Positions 1 through 9,352 of a stretch of DNA of 64,000 nt are shown piece by piece. Source of the DNA: Myxococcales bacterium. Lineage in GTDB: Bacteria; Myxococcota; Myxococcia; Myxococcales; Myxococcaceae. The DNA lies in NCBI GenBank assembly GCA_003153055.1, contig PMBV01000034.1:23583-87582 (forward strand). The letters are read 5' to 3'. The notes beneath the pieces were generated by a model. It made no database searches. It saw only the letters and a list, made by a program, of their open reading frames with translations, and was not told the origin of the DNA. The position numbers and the translations under genes are program-made. The first letter of the stretch is position 1. Each line of letters opens with the position of its first letter.

Positions 1-2
1 CG

Positions 3-536
3 TCACCGCTCAGCGCAACGGTCGACCTCTCGTCGGCGCCAGGGCTTCTCAAGGTGACGCTCGCCTCCGGCTTCGACGGGTACCTCGAGCTGACGAGCCC
101 GACCATCACGCCGGCGCTCTTCTTTGTCGTCAAGCCGATCCGGGAGGACACCACGCTGAGCACCTCGCTCCCCGTCGTTCCGCCCGCCGGCTTCGGGGGA
201 ATCGCCCAAGCCATCGGGACAACGCTGGACCTCACCACCATGGGGCACGTCTACGCGCTGGCGGAGGACTGCGGAGGCACGCCCGCTTCCGGCGTCCGCT
301 TCGAGATCGACAAAAAGAGCACCCAGACCGCCGCGTACTACATGATCAACAACACCCCGCTGTCGACCGTGCCGTCGACAGACGCCTCGGGTGCCGGCGG
401 GTTCCTCAACATTCCCAATGGATTCGTCAGGCTCACCGGCTATGTCTCGGCCACCGGAGCGCGGATCGGAGAGGCCGGCTTCGTGGTCAGGGTGGGAGCC
501 GTGTCGTATCCCCGGCTGATCCCCACGCCGACCTGA
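3..536 (+). CDS. Hypothetical protein, 5' end outside the window
   Basis: The reading frame is already open at the left edge, and the first in-frame GTG (54) sits inside what reads as continuous protein, so the gene very likely starts upstream of the window. The visible part is about 177 residues, with no TM segment and many Thr/Ser/Pro residues. It has the feel of an extracellular beta-rich domain (alternating hydrophobic stretches ending in VRVGAVSYPRL). Its stop overlaps the GAGGAG ribosome binding site of the kinase gene 12 bases on, so the two are probably co-transcribed. I do not recognise the family. A carboxypeptidase-regulatory-like or other Ig-type fold is possible but unproven. Confidence 0.6.
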   Translation, partial: SPLSATVDLSSAPGLLKVTLASGFDGYLELTSPTITPALFFVVKPIREDTTLSTSLPVVPPAGFGGIAQAIGTTLDLTTMGHVYALAEDCGGTPASGVRFEIDKKSTQTAAYYMINNTPLSTVPSTDASGAGGFLNIPNGFVRLTGYVSATGARIGEAGFVVRVGAVSYPRLIPTPT

Positions 537-548
537 GGAGAAGCGTTC

Positions 549-2210
549 ATGGAAAGCGCGCTCCCATCGACCATCGGCAACTACCAAATCATCGCCAAGC
601 TCGGCGAAGGCGGGATGGCGAGCGTCTATCTCGGCATGGCCTTTGGAAAGGCGCGCTTCCGCAAGCTGGTGGTCACCAAGGTCCTTCACCCGACGCTCTG
701 CGACTCCCCCGAGTTTCTCGAGAGCTTCCTCGCGGAAGCACGGTTGGCCGCTCAACTCAACCATCCTAACGTCGTCAACACCTACGAGGTGGGCGAGGAC
801 CAGGGCCGGCCCTCCATCGCCATGGAGTACCTCGAGGGCCAGACCTATTGGTCCCTGCTCAAGAAGGTCGGTCGCGCCAATCTCCCGCTCGAGGCCCACC
901 TCGAGATCCTCATCGACATGCTCACGGGGCTCAACTACGCGCACGACTTCGTCGATCTGAACGGTACACCGCTCGACATGGTGCACCGTGACATCAGCCC
1001 GCAAAACGTCTTCATCACCTACGACGGGCAGGTCAAGCTGCTCGACTTCGGTTTGGCCAAGGCGTCGTGCATCGAGCAGCACACCAAGGTGGGCGTGCTC
1101 AAGGGGAAGATCGCCTACCTGGCGCCCGAGCAGGCCAACGGCGGGCAGGTCGACCGGCGGACCGACATCTTCGCGGTTGGAGTGATGCTCTGGGAGGCGC
1201 TCGCCGGACGACGATTCTCGACGGGAGCCCTGGACGCCGCGACCATTCATAAGCGCATCTCGGGCGCCGAGCCGAGGATCCGTGCCGTCTGCCCCGAGGT
1301 GCCGCCGACCCTCGCCGACGCGTGCGATCGAGCGCTGGCCGTGAACCCCAGCGACCGGTTCGCGACCGCCGAGGAGATGCGCACCGTGCTCCTGGCGGTG
1401 GTGGAGCACCGCTCTCAACGAAACCGGATCCGCGCGCTGTCGACGATCATGACCGAGGCCTTCTCCGACGAGCGAACGAGCATCCGCTCCATCGTCGAGC
1501 GCTACTCGCGGGCCGCCGCCGAGAAGAGCGACAGCACGGAGTACGACCTGCAGCTGGCCACGCCCGTCGGCGCCATCGACGATGCGGTCGACGTGCGGAT
1601 CGACGTCGAGGTCCCTCCACCGCTCCCGCCGCCCGCGCGCCGGCGACGGGGAGCGCTCGCCGGAGGACTGCTCCTGGCGCTGCTCGCGGGGGCCTCCGCC
1701 TTCGTCTTCATGAGGCACGGCGAATCGGCAACGACGCCCGTGCCTCGTCCCCAGGAGGTTGAGGCCCAGCGACGCCCCGAGCCCATCGAGCTCGTGGTGG
1801 TGACGAGCCCACCGGAGGCGCGCGCGTCCATCGACGGCGTGGAGGTGCACGGGAATCCGGTCCGCGTGAAGGTCGAACGCGACGAGCGGCTGCACACCAT
1901 TCGCGTCGAGGCGCCCGGCTTTGAGGCCTTCGAGCGAACCGTCTCCTTCGACGAGAGCCTGGTCATCAAGGCCTCCCTGAGCCGTCTCGTCGAGCGGACC
2001 GCGCCACCGGCTCCTGTACATGAGCCCACGCCCGCACCGCCCCCTCGCAAGGCCAAGCCTGAGGTCTCTTCAAAACCGACGGCGGCTCCTCTCCGCCCTG
2101 GCCGCGCGCTGGCCCACCCGGCGGAGTCGAGCCCGGGGGACGACCTCCGCAAGGGCACCACCATCGCGCCTGACCGCGTGATTGACGAGAAGGACCCGTA
2201 CGCGCCATGA
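549..2210 (+). CDS. Serine/threonine protein kinase with C-terminal TM and PEGA domain
   Basis: Hanks-type kinase of 553 aa. The glycine loop is GEGGMASVY (about 19-27). The ATP-anchoring Lys is in VVTKVL (K44), the catalytic loop is HRDISPQN (D148), the metal site is DFG (D166) and APE follows. The kinase domain ends near 285. An Arg-rich stretch precedes one TM helix (about 368-389). The outer part has a PEGA-like repeat (about 410-480: SPPEARASIDG, APGFEAFER) and a Pro-rich tail. It is therefore a membrane-bound kinase with an extracytoplasmic sensing or binding part, a common layout in myxobacteria. The stop codon overlaps the start of the next gene (ATGA), so the TPR/PEGA protein is its likely partner. 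Substrates cannot be told from sequence. Confidence 0.95.
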   Translation: MESALPSTIGNYQIIAKLGEGGMASVYLGMAFGKARFRKLVVTKVLHPTLCDSPEFLESFLAEARLAAQLNHPNVVNTYEVGEDQGRPSIAMEYLEGQTYWSLLKKVGRANLPLEAHLEILIDMLTGLNYAHDFVDLNGTPLDMVHRDISPQNVFITYDGQVKLLDFGLAKASCIEQHTKVGVLKGKIAYLAPEQANGGQVDRRTDIFAVGVMLWEALAGRRFSTGALDAATIHKRISGAEPRIRAVCPEVPPTLADACDRALAVNPSDRFATAEEMRTVLLAVVEHRSQRNRIRALSTIMTEAFSDERTSIRSIVERYSRAAAEKSDSTEYDLQLATPVGAIDDAVDVRIDVEVPPPLPPPARRRRGALAGGLLLALLAGASAFVFMRHGESATTPVPRPQEVEAQRRPEPIELVVVTSPPEARASIDGVEVHGNPVRVKVERDERLHTIRVEAPGFEAFERTVSFDESLVIKASLSRLVERTAPPAPVHEPTPAPPPRKAKPEVSSKPTAAPLRPGRALAHPAESSPGDDLRKGTTIAPDRVIDEKDPYAP

Positions 2211-3196
2211 AAACGTCTCTCTGGATGACCGTGAGCACCTGTGCGGCTCTGGTGCTCGCTTCCCCGTCGGCCTTCTCCCAGCCAGCAGCGGACGGCGCGC
2301 CCGAGCCCGCGACCGCCAAGAATGCCGAGCGAGGCAGCCTCCACTTCCAGCGAGGCGTGGCCTTCTACAAGGAGGGCAATTTCGCCGCCGCGCTGGTCGA
2401 GTTCAAGCGCGCGAACCAGCTCGCCCCCAACTACCGGCTCCTCTTCAACATGGGGCAGACCAACTTCGAGCTGCATGACTACGTGAACGCCCTCCACGCA
2501 TTCGAGGAGTATCTGGAGTCCGGTGGGGCAGACATCCGACCGGCGCGTCGGGCAGAGGTCGAGGAAGACATCCGCGTGCTCCGGGGGCGGGTGGCCTCAC
2601 TGACGGTGCGCTCGAACCTCTCGGGGAGCGAGCTGCTCATCGACGACGTTCCCTCGGGCATCCTTCCGCTGAGCGGGCCAATGCTCATCAGCGCCGGCCG
2701 CCATACGCTCTCGGCGCGAAAGAATGGAGCAGTGCTCGCGTCGCGGATCGTCGAGGTCTCGGGGGCCGACTCGGTGGCGGCCGAGCTGTCCGCGGCAGAG
2801 CCTTCTCCGCTCTCCGCGACCGCGCTGGTCACCCCAACCACCGTTGCCTCCGCCCCGCCCGCGGGCATGAGCACGGCTTTCTGGGTGAGCCTGACCTGTG
2901 CGAGTGCCCTCTTGGTTGGCACGGCCACCACGGGGGGCTTGGCGCTCAGCGCGCGGGCCGAGCTCGATCGCCGGCTCGCGACCTTCCCGGGCTCACCCTC
3001 CGACATCGACGGCGCGCGGACCAAGGTGAAGCAGCTCGCGCTCATCGCCGACATCTTGGGGAGTGCCGCGGTGGTGGCGGCGGCGGCGACCATCGTCTTC
3101 GCGCTGTGGAATCCAGCCGGTGCCAAGGCGTCGACCTCGGCTGGGCTGGTGGCCCGCATCGGCCTCGGTGGCGTGGTGCTCGAGCAGCGATTCTGA
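2207..3196 (+). CDS. TPR and PEGA-like exported protein with two TM helices
   Basis: 329 aa, translationally coupled to the kinase (ATGA overlap). A signal peptide covers residues 1-24 (ends ASPSAFSQ). Residues about 35-100 contain TPR-like helices (RGVAFYKEGNFAAALVEF, the classic TPR A/B pattern). Residues about 115-190 resemble a PEGA domain (LLIDDVPSGILPLSGP, ISAGRHTLSARK). Two hydrophobic helices near 222-247 and 272-297 follow. Myxobacterial kinases are often followed by such TPR/PEGA proteins, which suggests a scaffold or sensory partner acting at the envelope. No enzyme motif is visible. Confidence 0.85.
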   Translation: MKTSLWMTVSTCAALVLASPSAFSQPAADGAPEPATAKNAERGSLHFQRGVAFYKEGNFAAALVEFKRANQLAPNYRLLFNMGQTNFELHDYVNALHAFEEYLESGGADIRPARRAEVEEDIRVLRGRVASLTVRSNLSGSELLIDDVPSGILPLSGPMLISAGRHTLSARKNGAVLASRIVEVSGADSVAAELSAAEPSPLSATALVTPTTVASAPPAGMSTAFWVSLTCASALLVGTATTGGLALSARAELDRRLATFPGSPSDIDGARTKVKQLALIADILGSAAVVAAAATIVFALWNPAGAKASTSAGLVARIGLGGVVLEQRF

Positions 3197-3221
3197 CGCA
3201 CTACACCTCGCGGCCATCTGC

Positions 3222-5219
3222 TCACGCCGCTCGCTTCTGTCGCACCGCGGAGAACCACAGGTAGGCGCACAGCCCGGCGAAGAACAGAGCGCTGAGCGTC
3301 TGGGAGATGGGCTCGTTGTCGTAGAAGGGCGTCTTCACCCAGTCTTCGCGGAACGAGTCGATGAGCCGCAGCCCGGCTCCGAACACGCCGCCCAGGGCGC
3401 CGCCAGCCATGAGGCCCGAGGCGATGATGACGCCCCGCTCTCGAATGCCCTTCCCTTCCTCACCGCCGATGCGCTCGGAGCGCTTGCCCAGTGCGTGGGC
3501 GATGAAACCTCCCACCAAGGCCGGCGTGTTGAGCTCGAGGGGGAGGTACATACCGAGGGCGAAGGTGAGCGCGGGGACCTGGAGCATCTCCATCACCACC
3601 GCGATGGCGGCTCCGACGCCGAACAAGAGATACGCCACCGGCTGCCGGCTCATGAAGCCCTCGACCAGGGCCTTCATGATCGACGCCTGGGGAGAGGGGA
3701 GCACCGGCCTCAGGTCGCCGGGCACGGCCTCGCCGAACTGAAAGCTCTTGGCCAGCATGACGATGGTGAGGGCCGCGGCCACCGAGGCAGCGATGACGCC
3801 GAGGAACTTCACCCGCTCCTGGGCCGCCGGGGTCGACCCCAGCCAGTAGCCGGTCTTGAGATCAGTGATCGTCTGGCCCGAGACCGAGAGCGCGGTGCAG
3901 ACCATGCCGGCGATGGCCATGACGAAGAACATCCCCGTGCGGCCCGAGACCCCGAACTCGAGGAGCACCACCGCCGAGATGATGATGGTGAGCATCGTCA
4001 TGCCCGAGACGGGGTTCCTCGCGGTGGTCGCGATGGCGTTGGCCGCCACCGAGGTGAAGAAGAACGAGAAGACGAGAATGAGCAGGAGCCCGACCGCGAC
4101 CACGCCGACGCTCCCGTCGAGGCTCCCCAGGAAGGCGGCGACCGCCAGGGCCGAGAGGACGACCCCGATGAGGATCTGCATCATCGGCAGGTCTCGATCT
4201 GTACGATCCAGGCTGTGCTCGCCGCCTGCCCGAAACGCCTTCACCGCGATGCCGAAGGACCCGGCGACAATCTTGAGTGACTTGATGATGCCGAAGACGC
4301 CAGCCGTGGCGATGGCGCCGACTCCGATGAAGCGCACGTAGCCGCGGAAGATCTGCGTGGCGGTCATCTGCACGATGGGGGTCGCCGCCGGGTAGACCGC
4401 GTCGGTCACATGGCTGCCCACGAACCACACCAGCGGGACCAGCACGAAGTTCGACAGCACGCCGCCCGCGCAGAGCAACAGCGACGAGCGCAGCCCCATG
4501 ACGTAGCCCAGCCCGAGAATGAAGCCGACCGCGTCGAAGGAGAAGACCATCTTCGCCTTCACCGACAGGCTGTTCACCACCGGGAGAAAGCGGAGGTCGA
4601 CGAACTCCTTCCACACCTGGAAGGTGGTGACGAAGAAGTCGTACAGCGCGGCGATGCCGGTGGACTGCAGCAAGAGCTTGGCCTGCGAGCCACCCTTCTC
4701 GCCCGTGATGAGCACCTCGGTGATGGCCGTGCCCTCGGGGTACGGAAACTGGCCGTGCATGTCGCGCACGAAGTAGCGCCGGAGAGGAATGAGGAAGAGC
4801 ACGCCCAGGGTGCCACCAGCCAGGCAGATGAAGATGGTCTGCCAGGGGTGCGGGTCGAGCTTCAAGATGTAGAGGGCCGGGAGGGTGAAGATGGCGCCGG
4901 CCACGACCGAGCCCGAGACGCCGCCCACGCCCGTGATGATGACGTTCTCGAGCAAGCTGGAGCGGCGGGCGTAGGCCCGAGCCAAGCCAATGGCGAGGAT
5001 GGAGATGGGGATGGCCGCCTCCATCACCTGGCCAACCTTGAGGCCCGAGTAGGCCGAGGCGATGGTGAAGACGACACCGAGGAACAGGCCCCAGCCCACC
5101 GAGCGCCAGGTCGCCTCGGGCGGCGTCGACGTGGTGGGGATCACCGGTTGATACGCCTCGCCTGGCTCGAGCGGGCGGTAGGCGTTCTCTGGCAGTGATC
5201 GAGCGTCCGGCGCGTCCAT
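3222..5219 (-). CDS. OPT-family oligopeptide/metal-conjugate transporter
   Basis: About 665 aa, polytopic, with some 14-16 hydrophobic segments. The start at 5219 is chosen because a strong GGAGGGG ribosome binding site precedes it; the open frame extends further upstream but reads as non-coding. The N-terminus YRPLEPGEAY and the first TM region (FTIASAYSGLKVGQVMEAAI) are typical of bacterial OPT proteins, as are the repeated glycine-rich helices and the conserved block PYPEGTAITEVL. OPT proteins take up oligopeptides or metal chelates with protons; the actual substrate is unknown. It is convergent with the TPR/PEGA gene and is probably a single-gene unit. Confidence 0.93.
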   Translation of the reverse strand: MDAPDARSLPENAYRPLEPGEAYQPVIPTTSTPPEATWRSVGWGLFLGVVFTIASAYSGLKVGQVMEAAIPISILAIGLARAYARRSSLLENVIITGVGGVSGSVVAGAIFTLPALYILKLDPHPWQTIFICLAGGTLGVLFLIPLRRYFVRDMHGQFPYPEGTAITEVLITGEKGGSQAKLLLQSTGIAALYDFFVTTFQVWKEFVDLRFLPVVNSLSVKAKMVFSFDAVGFILGLGYVMGLRSSLLLCAGGVLSNFVLVPLVWFVGSHVTDAVYPAATPIVQMTATQIFRGYVRFIGVGAIATAGVFGIIKSLKIVAGSFGIAVKAFRAGGEHSLDRTDRDLPMMQILIGVVLSALAVAAFLGSLDGSVGVVAVGLLLILVFSFFFTSVAANAIATTARNPVSGMTMLTIIISAVVLLEFGVSGRTGMFFVMAIAGMVCTALSVSGQTITDLKTGYWLGSTPAAQERVKFLGVIAASVAAALTIVMLAKSFQFGEAVPGDLRPVLPSPQASIMKALVEGFMSRQPVAYLLFGVGAAIAVVMEMLQVPALTFALGMYLPLELNTPALVGGFIAHALGKRSERIGGEEGKGIRERGVIIASGLMAGGALGGVFGAGLRLIDSFREDWVKTPFYDNEPISQTLSALFFAGLCAYLWFSAVRQKRAA

Positions 5220-5331
5220 GGTGACTCCCCTCCGCGTGGTTTCGCGGGCGCGGGGAGTGTAGACGCCAGGGGAACCCCCAGCGACGGAGATCGTCAGCCC
5301 GCCGCCCGAAGGCGTGGACTCCGCGCGACGG

Positions 5332-6576
5332 TCAGGGCACGGCCAGGCTCTTGAGGTGCACCAGCATGCCCGGCGTGACGTGGACACTGGTCGAAATGAG
5401 GCTCTTCGCCTCAGCTCTGGTGACGCAGTTCTGCGTCTCGACGACGTGCAGGCCGATGGCGTTGAAGGTGGCGGCCGTCATCCGGGTGCGGCCCACGTCG
5501 TCACCGTCGGTGTCTCCGACGAAGCGGAACTCCGAGACAGGACCGCCGTTGGTGGGTCGCACATGATCCTCGTTGTGGTCCTGGTCGACGTAGTCGGCGT
5601 TGCTCACCGTGGGGCCGCTGATGGAGACGATGCGGACGTTGCTGGGCATCGGTGGGCTCAACGACAGCTCCCCACCGCCGGAGCCCGCGACCGTCGTCCA
5701 GTCGCTCTCGGTCTCCTCCGCCTTCATGGAGACCTGGTACATCAAATGAGCGCCCACGGGGTAGATAGACACCTGGGCCGTGGTGTGAGGCCCGTGACCG
5801 TTGTACTCACTATCGCCGCGTGTATGCGATGGCATGAAGCTGATCGGCTGAGGAAAGACGTTCAGGTCCTTCTCGGCGCAGATCTTCGGCAGCGGCTGTA
5901 CCACGTTGATGGCGGAGAGCTCCACCGGGGGTTGCTCTTGAGTGAGCACCACCACCCGCTGCGACTGTGGAGTCAGGTGGAGGCCCGTGGCGCCCAGGTT
6001 GATGGTCGCTTGGTACGTGCTGATCTCCGCCAGCACGTTGGGAACGTCTTTCGTCTGGGTCGTCTCCACCAGCCGAACTCCCAGCGGCACCTTCAAGTCG
6101 AAGCCGGTCAAGGTGATGATGGGGACGCGATTCTGTTGCCATGCCTCGTACTCCACGGCCAGCGGCGCGCTCCCACAGACGAAGGGAGCCAGCGGCGGCG
6201 GCGACTGCCCCAGCAGGGCCGCCTTGATTCGCTGGAGCGCCTGGACCACCCGGTGGCCGATGAAGTCCACCGTGCACATGGCCCCCACCTGCACCGCCGC
6301 CACCGAGTTCAACAGCAGCGTCTGCACCTCGTTTCGAACCGTGGACTGCGCGTCGGCGGTGAGCTTGCTCACGGTGTCCTGGAGCACCGTCTGCCAACTC
6401 CCGGACACGGTGGTGACTTTCGAGATCGCGTCGTCGAGCGTGGAGATCGCGTTGTTGAGGGGGTCAACCACGGGGTTGAGAATCTGATCGAGCTTGCAGC
6501 CCACGCTGATCAACAGCACGACCATCATGCCGACCGCCGCGGCTCGGCTCCAAGGCACCCTGTGCTTCGCGTGCAT
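5332..6576 (-). CDS. Large lipoprotein of unknown function
   Basis: 414 aa from the ATG at 6576, which has an AGAGGAGG ribosome binding site. The longer open frame upstream is a shadow of the metalloprotein gene on the other strand. The signal peptide has a lipobox LISVGC with Cys27. The mature protein starts with a helical region (residues 30-110, alternating Val/Leu/Thr/Ser, suggestive of amphipathic helix) and continues with a beta-rich part carrying scattered Cys residues. No known domain is recognised. It is divergent from the metalloprotein gene at 6679, so the roughly 100 bases between hold both promoters. Confidence 0.85.
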   Translation of the reverse strand: MHAKHRVPWSRAAAVGMMVVLLISVGCKLDQILNPVVDPLNNAISTLDDAISKVTTVSGSWQTVLQDTVSKLTADAQSTVRNEVQTLLLNSVAAVQVGAMCTVDFIGHRVVQALQRIKAALLGQSPPPLAPFVCGSAPLAVEYEAWQQNRVPIITLTGFDLKVPLGVRLVETTQTKDVPNVLAEISTYQATINLGATGLHLTPQSQRVVVLTQEQPPVELSAINVVQPLPKICAEKDLNVFPQPISFMPSHTRGDSEYNGHGPHTTAQVSIYPVGAHLMYQVSMKAEETESDWTTVAGSGGGELSLSPPMPSNVRIVSISGPTVSNADYVDQDHNEDHVRPTNGGPVSEFRFVGDTDGDDVGRTRMTAATFNAIGLHVVETQNCVTRAEAKSLISTSVHVTPGMLVHLKSLAVP

Positions 6577-6678
6577 GACGCCTCCTCTGGAATGTGACAA
6601 ACGACGGGGAACCGACACTTCCCAGGCGCCGTAACGGGGTGCAACGTTACACGCCACTCGACAATGAGAGGACCGAAC

Positions 6679-8022
6679 ATGATCGACGAAGCGACGCTCA
6701 CCCGGGCCTGTTCCACCGCCATTCTCGGAGTGGACACTCTGTGGGGAGGCGACGTGATGAACCCCTCGGGCACCGGCCGATTCATCGCCGACTCCTGGTT
6801 CTCCGACGAGCCCTTGCCGCTCGCCTATACCCACCCGGCAGCGGCTCGTTTGCGGGGCTCGGGCGGCGTGGGCGCGAAGGAGATCGACCTGGCGTCGATC
6901 GACGAGTACCTGAAAGCAGTCGACGTCCGTGGAGCAGCCCGGGAGCTTCGCGCCCTCGCCAAGGCCCTGGGTGGGCTGCGAGGAGCCACCCTCGACGGAA
7001 CGGCCGAGAGCATCGAGGTGATGCTCGACCTGGCGCTCGAGCTCATGGGGCGCGGCCCGGTGGTGGCCTACGAGCGCTGTGTCGTCGCATCGACTGGCAA
7101 GCCGCCCGAGCCATCGCACCCCGAGCCGAAGCGCCGTCTCGTCGCCGAGCTGCTTGCCCGGGCCGGGTACCCTTCGTCGACACCGGCCGAGCTCCTCGCC
7201 GCGGTCGACGCCTGGCGCGCCGCCCGGCTGGTGCCCAAGAAGTCCATCAGACAGCTCGGTGATGCCTTCATCGCGCTCCTGGAGCAAGGCACGCGGCGTC
7301 ACGTGGTGCCCTATTTGCCTGACTCGCTCAAGGAGATCCCCCGAGCCAACATCGAGTTCCTCGCCATCGAGAACGCGTGGTTCTCTGGCTCGATGAACTA
7401 CCTCGGCCGAGCCCGCACCCCCGACGGGAGCCCCCGCTACGAGGCCAACTACGAGATCAACGCCGCGCTGGAGATCTCCGTGCCCGAGTTCGCCCAGCTC
7501 ATCTCCCACGAAGTGGTGCCCGGCCACGTCACCAACTTCGCTCTGGCACAGGGGCTCTTCGTGCGAGGCGCGCTCGGCTTCGAGGCCTCGGTGCTGACGA
7601 TGAACACCCGGGGCGCCGCCCTGAGCGAGGGCATCGCCAACAATGCCATTCTCATGGCCCATGGCGTGACTGAAGTGGCCGACCTGCCCGATGACGACCT
7701 GAAGCTCGGCACGCTCCTGGCGCTGTTGCAAGACGACGCCAAGAACCAATCGTCGTGGCTCACGTGGAAAGAGCACCGCCCACAGGCTGAAGTGGCTGAC
7801 GTGCTCCGCCGCGAGTACCTGTGCTCGGCTGAGCGGGCCGACAAGCTGTCAGGTGCCTGGGGCCGGCACCCACTCCTCGGGCGCATGTACCTGCCTGCCT
7901 ATCGCGCCGGCACTGACAAGGTGGCTGACCTGAGGCGGCGTCACGCTCCTGAGAAGGTGATTCCAGCGCTCTACTTCTGCAACGGCATCGTGGACCTCGT
8001 CACCATCGACGGGGCGCTCTGA
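6679..8022 (+). CDS. DUF885-like zinc metalloprotein (HEVVPGH)
   Basis: 447 aa, no signal peptide. The start at ATG 6679 is preferred over ATG 6664 because GAGAGGA lies 6 bases before it. A zinc-binding motif HEVVPGH (H277, E278, H283) is followed 39 residues later by Glu317 in SEGIANN. The HE..PGH plus distal Glu arrangement is that of the DUF885 family of putative metallopeptidases/carboxypeptidases. The protein is shorter than typical DUF885 members (about 550-600 aa) and the rest of the sequence is diverged. Peptidase activity is inferred, not shown. It is convergent with a small secreted basic protein gene. Confidence 0.8.
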   Translation: MIDEATLTRACSTAILGVDTLWGGDVMNPSGTGRFIADSWFSDEPLPLAYTHPAAARLRGSGGVGAKEIDLASIDEYLKAVDVRGAARELRALAKALGGLRGATLDGTAESIEVMLDLALELMGRGPVVAYERCVVASTGKPPEPSHPEPKRRLVAELLARAGYPSSTPAELLAAVDAWRAARLVPKKSIRQLGDAFIALLEQGTRRHVVPYLPDSLKEIPRANIEFLAIENAWFSGSMNYLGRARTPDGSPRYEANYEINAALEISVPEFAQLISHEVVPGHVTNFALAQGLFVRGALGFEASVLTMNTRGAALSEGIANNAILMAHGVTEVADLPDDDLKLGTLLALLQDDAKNQSSWLTWKEHRPQAEVADVLRREYLCSAERADKLSGAWGRHPLLGRMYLPAYRAGTDKVADLRRRHAPEKVIPALYFCNGIVDLVTIDGAL

Positions 8023-8233
8023 GCTGGAGCGCGGTCCGGCCAAGCCCGTAGGCGGAGTGAAGCGCCTTGATGAGGCCGGCGGGATGCTTGCCCGTTCTTG
8101 GGGGGCGCGGGTCCCCAGCAATGTCACCAATGGTACCATTCGCGAGCCTCGCGCCAGACGTATAGGCGCTCCATGGGCGAACCCACGGGGGCCCGCTCAC
8201 GACGTCGTGGACCTTGGGCCCTCGACCCCACTC

Positions 8234-8443
8234 TCAACGATGGTGAGCCTTCTTGGCCACGCGACGATGGTGGGCGCCGGCCTTCACGTGCTTGCCGCGG
8301 CCCTTCGCCTTGGCGTGCTTCGGCGCGGCGTGGTGGGCCCTCGCGCTCCGCCCTGACCGGCTCGCGTGGTGCGTGGCCTGGCTGGAGGCCCTGGCGTACG
8401 CGCTGCTCCCCAAGAGGAGGACGGCGATGAGGAAGAAGCGCAT
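8234..8443 (-). CDS. Small secreted His/Lys/Arg-rich protein
   Basis: 69 aa from ATG 8443 with an AAGGA ribosome binding site. A clear signal peptide (FFLIAVLLLGSSAYARA) is followed by a very basic low-complexity tail dominated by His, Lys, Arg and Ala (HHASRSGRSARAHHAAPK, ending VAKKAHHR). Such tails can bind metal, nucleic acid or anionic polymers, but no family is recognised. The longer ORF upstream of Met8443 is not needed. Coding is supported by the signal peptide and ribosome binding site rather than by homology. Confidence 0.6.
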   Translation of the reverse strand: MRFFLIAVLLLGSSAYARASSQATHHASRSGRSARAHHAAPKHAKAKGRGKHVKAGAHHRRVAKKAHHR

Positions 8444-8600
8444 GTCGTATCCTTTTCCCTCGGTCTTCGGGAGCGACGAATCTCGGTCTCCCTCCACAGC
8501 CCGTCAAGTTCGTCTCAGGCCTTCCAGTCTCACCATCTCTCGGAGGGCCTCCTTGAGGACCGGCGGAGACTTCACGCCTCGCCGGGACTACGACTGGCCC

Positions 8601-9350
8601 ATGAACTACCGCACCGCCCTGGTGACCGGCGCCTCCAGCGGACTGGGCCGTGGGCTCGCGACGTGGCTGGCCCGCCGGGGCGTCCTCGTCTACGCCGCGG
8701 CCCGCCGCACGACGATGCTCGAGGCGCTCCAGAGAGAGGTGGGGCCGTCGATCATCCCCCTGACCCTCGACGTGGCCGACGCCGACGCCACCCACGCCCG
8801 GGTCACTGCCCTCGACGCGGAGTCCGGTGGCCTCGACCTGGTCGTCGCCAATGCCGGCGTGGGCGAGCGTCGCGCCACCGGTGCCGACGACTGGAGCCAC
8901 ACGCTTCAGCTCCTCAAGGTGAACGTCCTGGGCGCGGTGGCCACCCTCTCGGCCGCGACCCCCGGCATGGCCTCCCGAAAGAGAGGCCACCTGGTCGGCA
9001 TCAGCTCGCTGGCGAGCCTGTTGCCCTTGCCTCGCAGCGCCAACTACTGCGCGTCGAAGGCGTTCCTCGACATGTGGCTCGACGCGACCCGACTCGACGT
9101 GGCCCGACGGGGCGTGTCGGTCACCAGCATCCAGCCGGGCTTCGTCAAGACCGAGCTGACGCAGGGTCACGCGCCGAGCGAGCTGCCCTTCGTCCTCGAG
9201 GCGGACGACGCGGTGGAGCGCATCGGGCAAGCCATCGCACGCAGAGACGCGGTCTACGCATTCCCCTGGCAGATGGCCACTCTCGCCCGGGCCGCCAGAG
9301 TGCTACCGAGGGGCACACGGGCCTGGGCCGTGCGCCAGGTTCGGAAGTAG
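8601..9350 (+). CDS. Short-chain dehydrogenase/reductase
   Basis: 249 aa. Classical SDR signatures are present: TGASSGLGRG (NAD(P)-binding glycine motif, residues about 9-18), NAGVG (about 84), Ser in SSLAS, and the active-site YCASK (YxxxK, about 153). The C-terminal PGFVKTEL follows the usual PG motif. The start at 8601 is chosen because the Rossmann strand begins six residues later; the upstream open frame is non-coding. It is closest in style to Rhl-type/YqjQ-like oxidoreductases. The substrate is unknown. It is convergent with the small PEGA gene, 2 bases apart. Confidence 0.92.
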   Translation: MNYRTALVTGASSGLGRGLATWLARRGVLVYAAARRTTMLEALQREVGPSIIPLTLDVADADATHARVTALDAESGGLDLVVANAGVGERRATGADDWSHTLQLLKVNVLGAVATLSAATPGMASRKRGHLVGISSLASLLPLPRSANYCASKAFLDMWLDATRLDVARRGVSVTSIQPGFVKTELTQGHAPSELPFVLEADDAVERIGQAIARRDAVYAFPWQMATLARAARVLPRGTRAWAVRQVRK

Positions 9351-9352
9351 GC

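Noticed and set aside
3..2021. 672-aa minus-strand open frame opposite the kinase gene
   Set aside because: Antisense shadow of a GC-rich gene; Arg/Gly/Leu-rich with no domain, while the plus strand has a complete kinase.
6577..7776. Extension of the minus-strand lipoprotein frame to 814 aa
   Set aside because: The extra N-terminal part lies opposite the metalloprotein gene, and a good ribosome binding site and lipobox start at 6576.
8129..8140. 12-base perfect palindrome AATGGTACCATT in a convergent gap
   Set aside because: Alone, with no neighbouring promoter or second copy; cannot be given a role.
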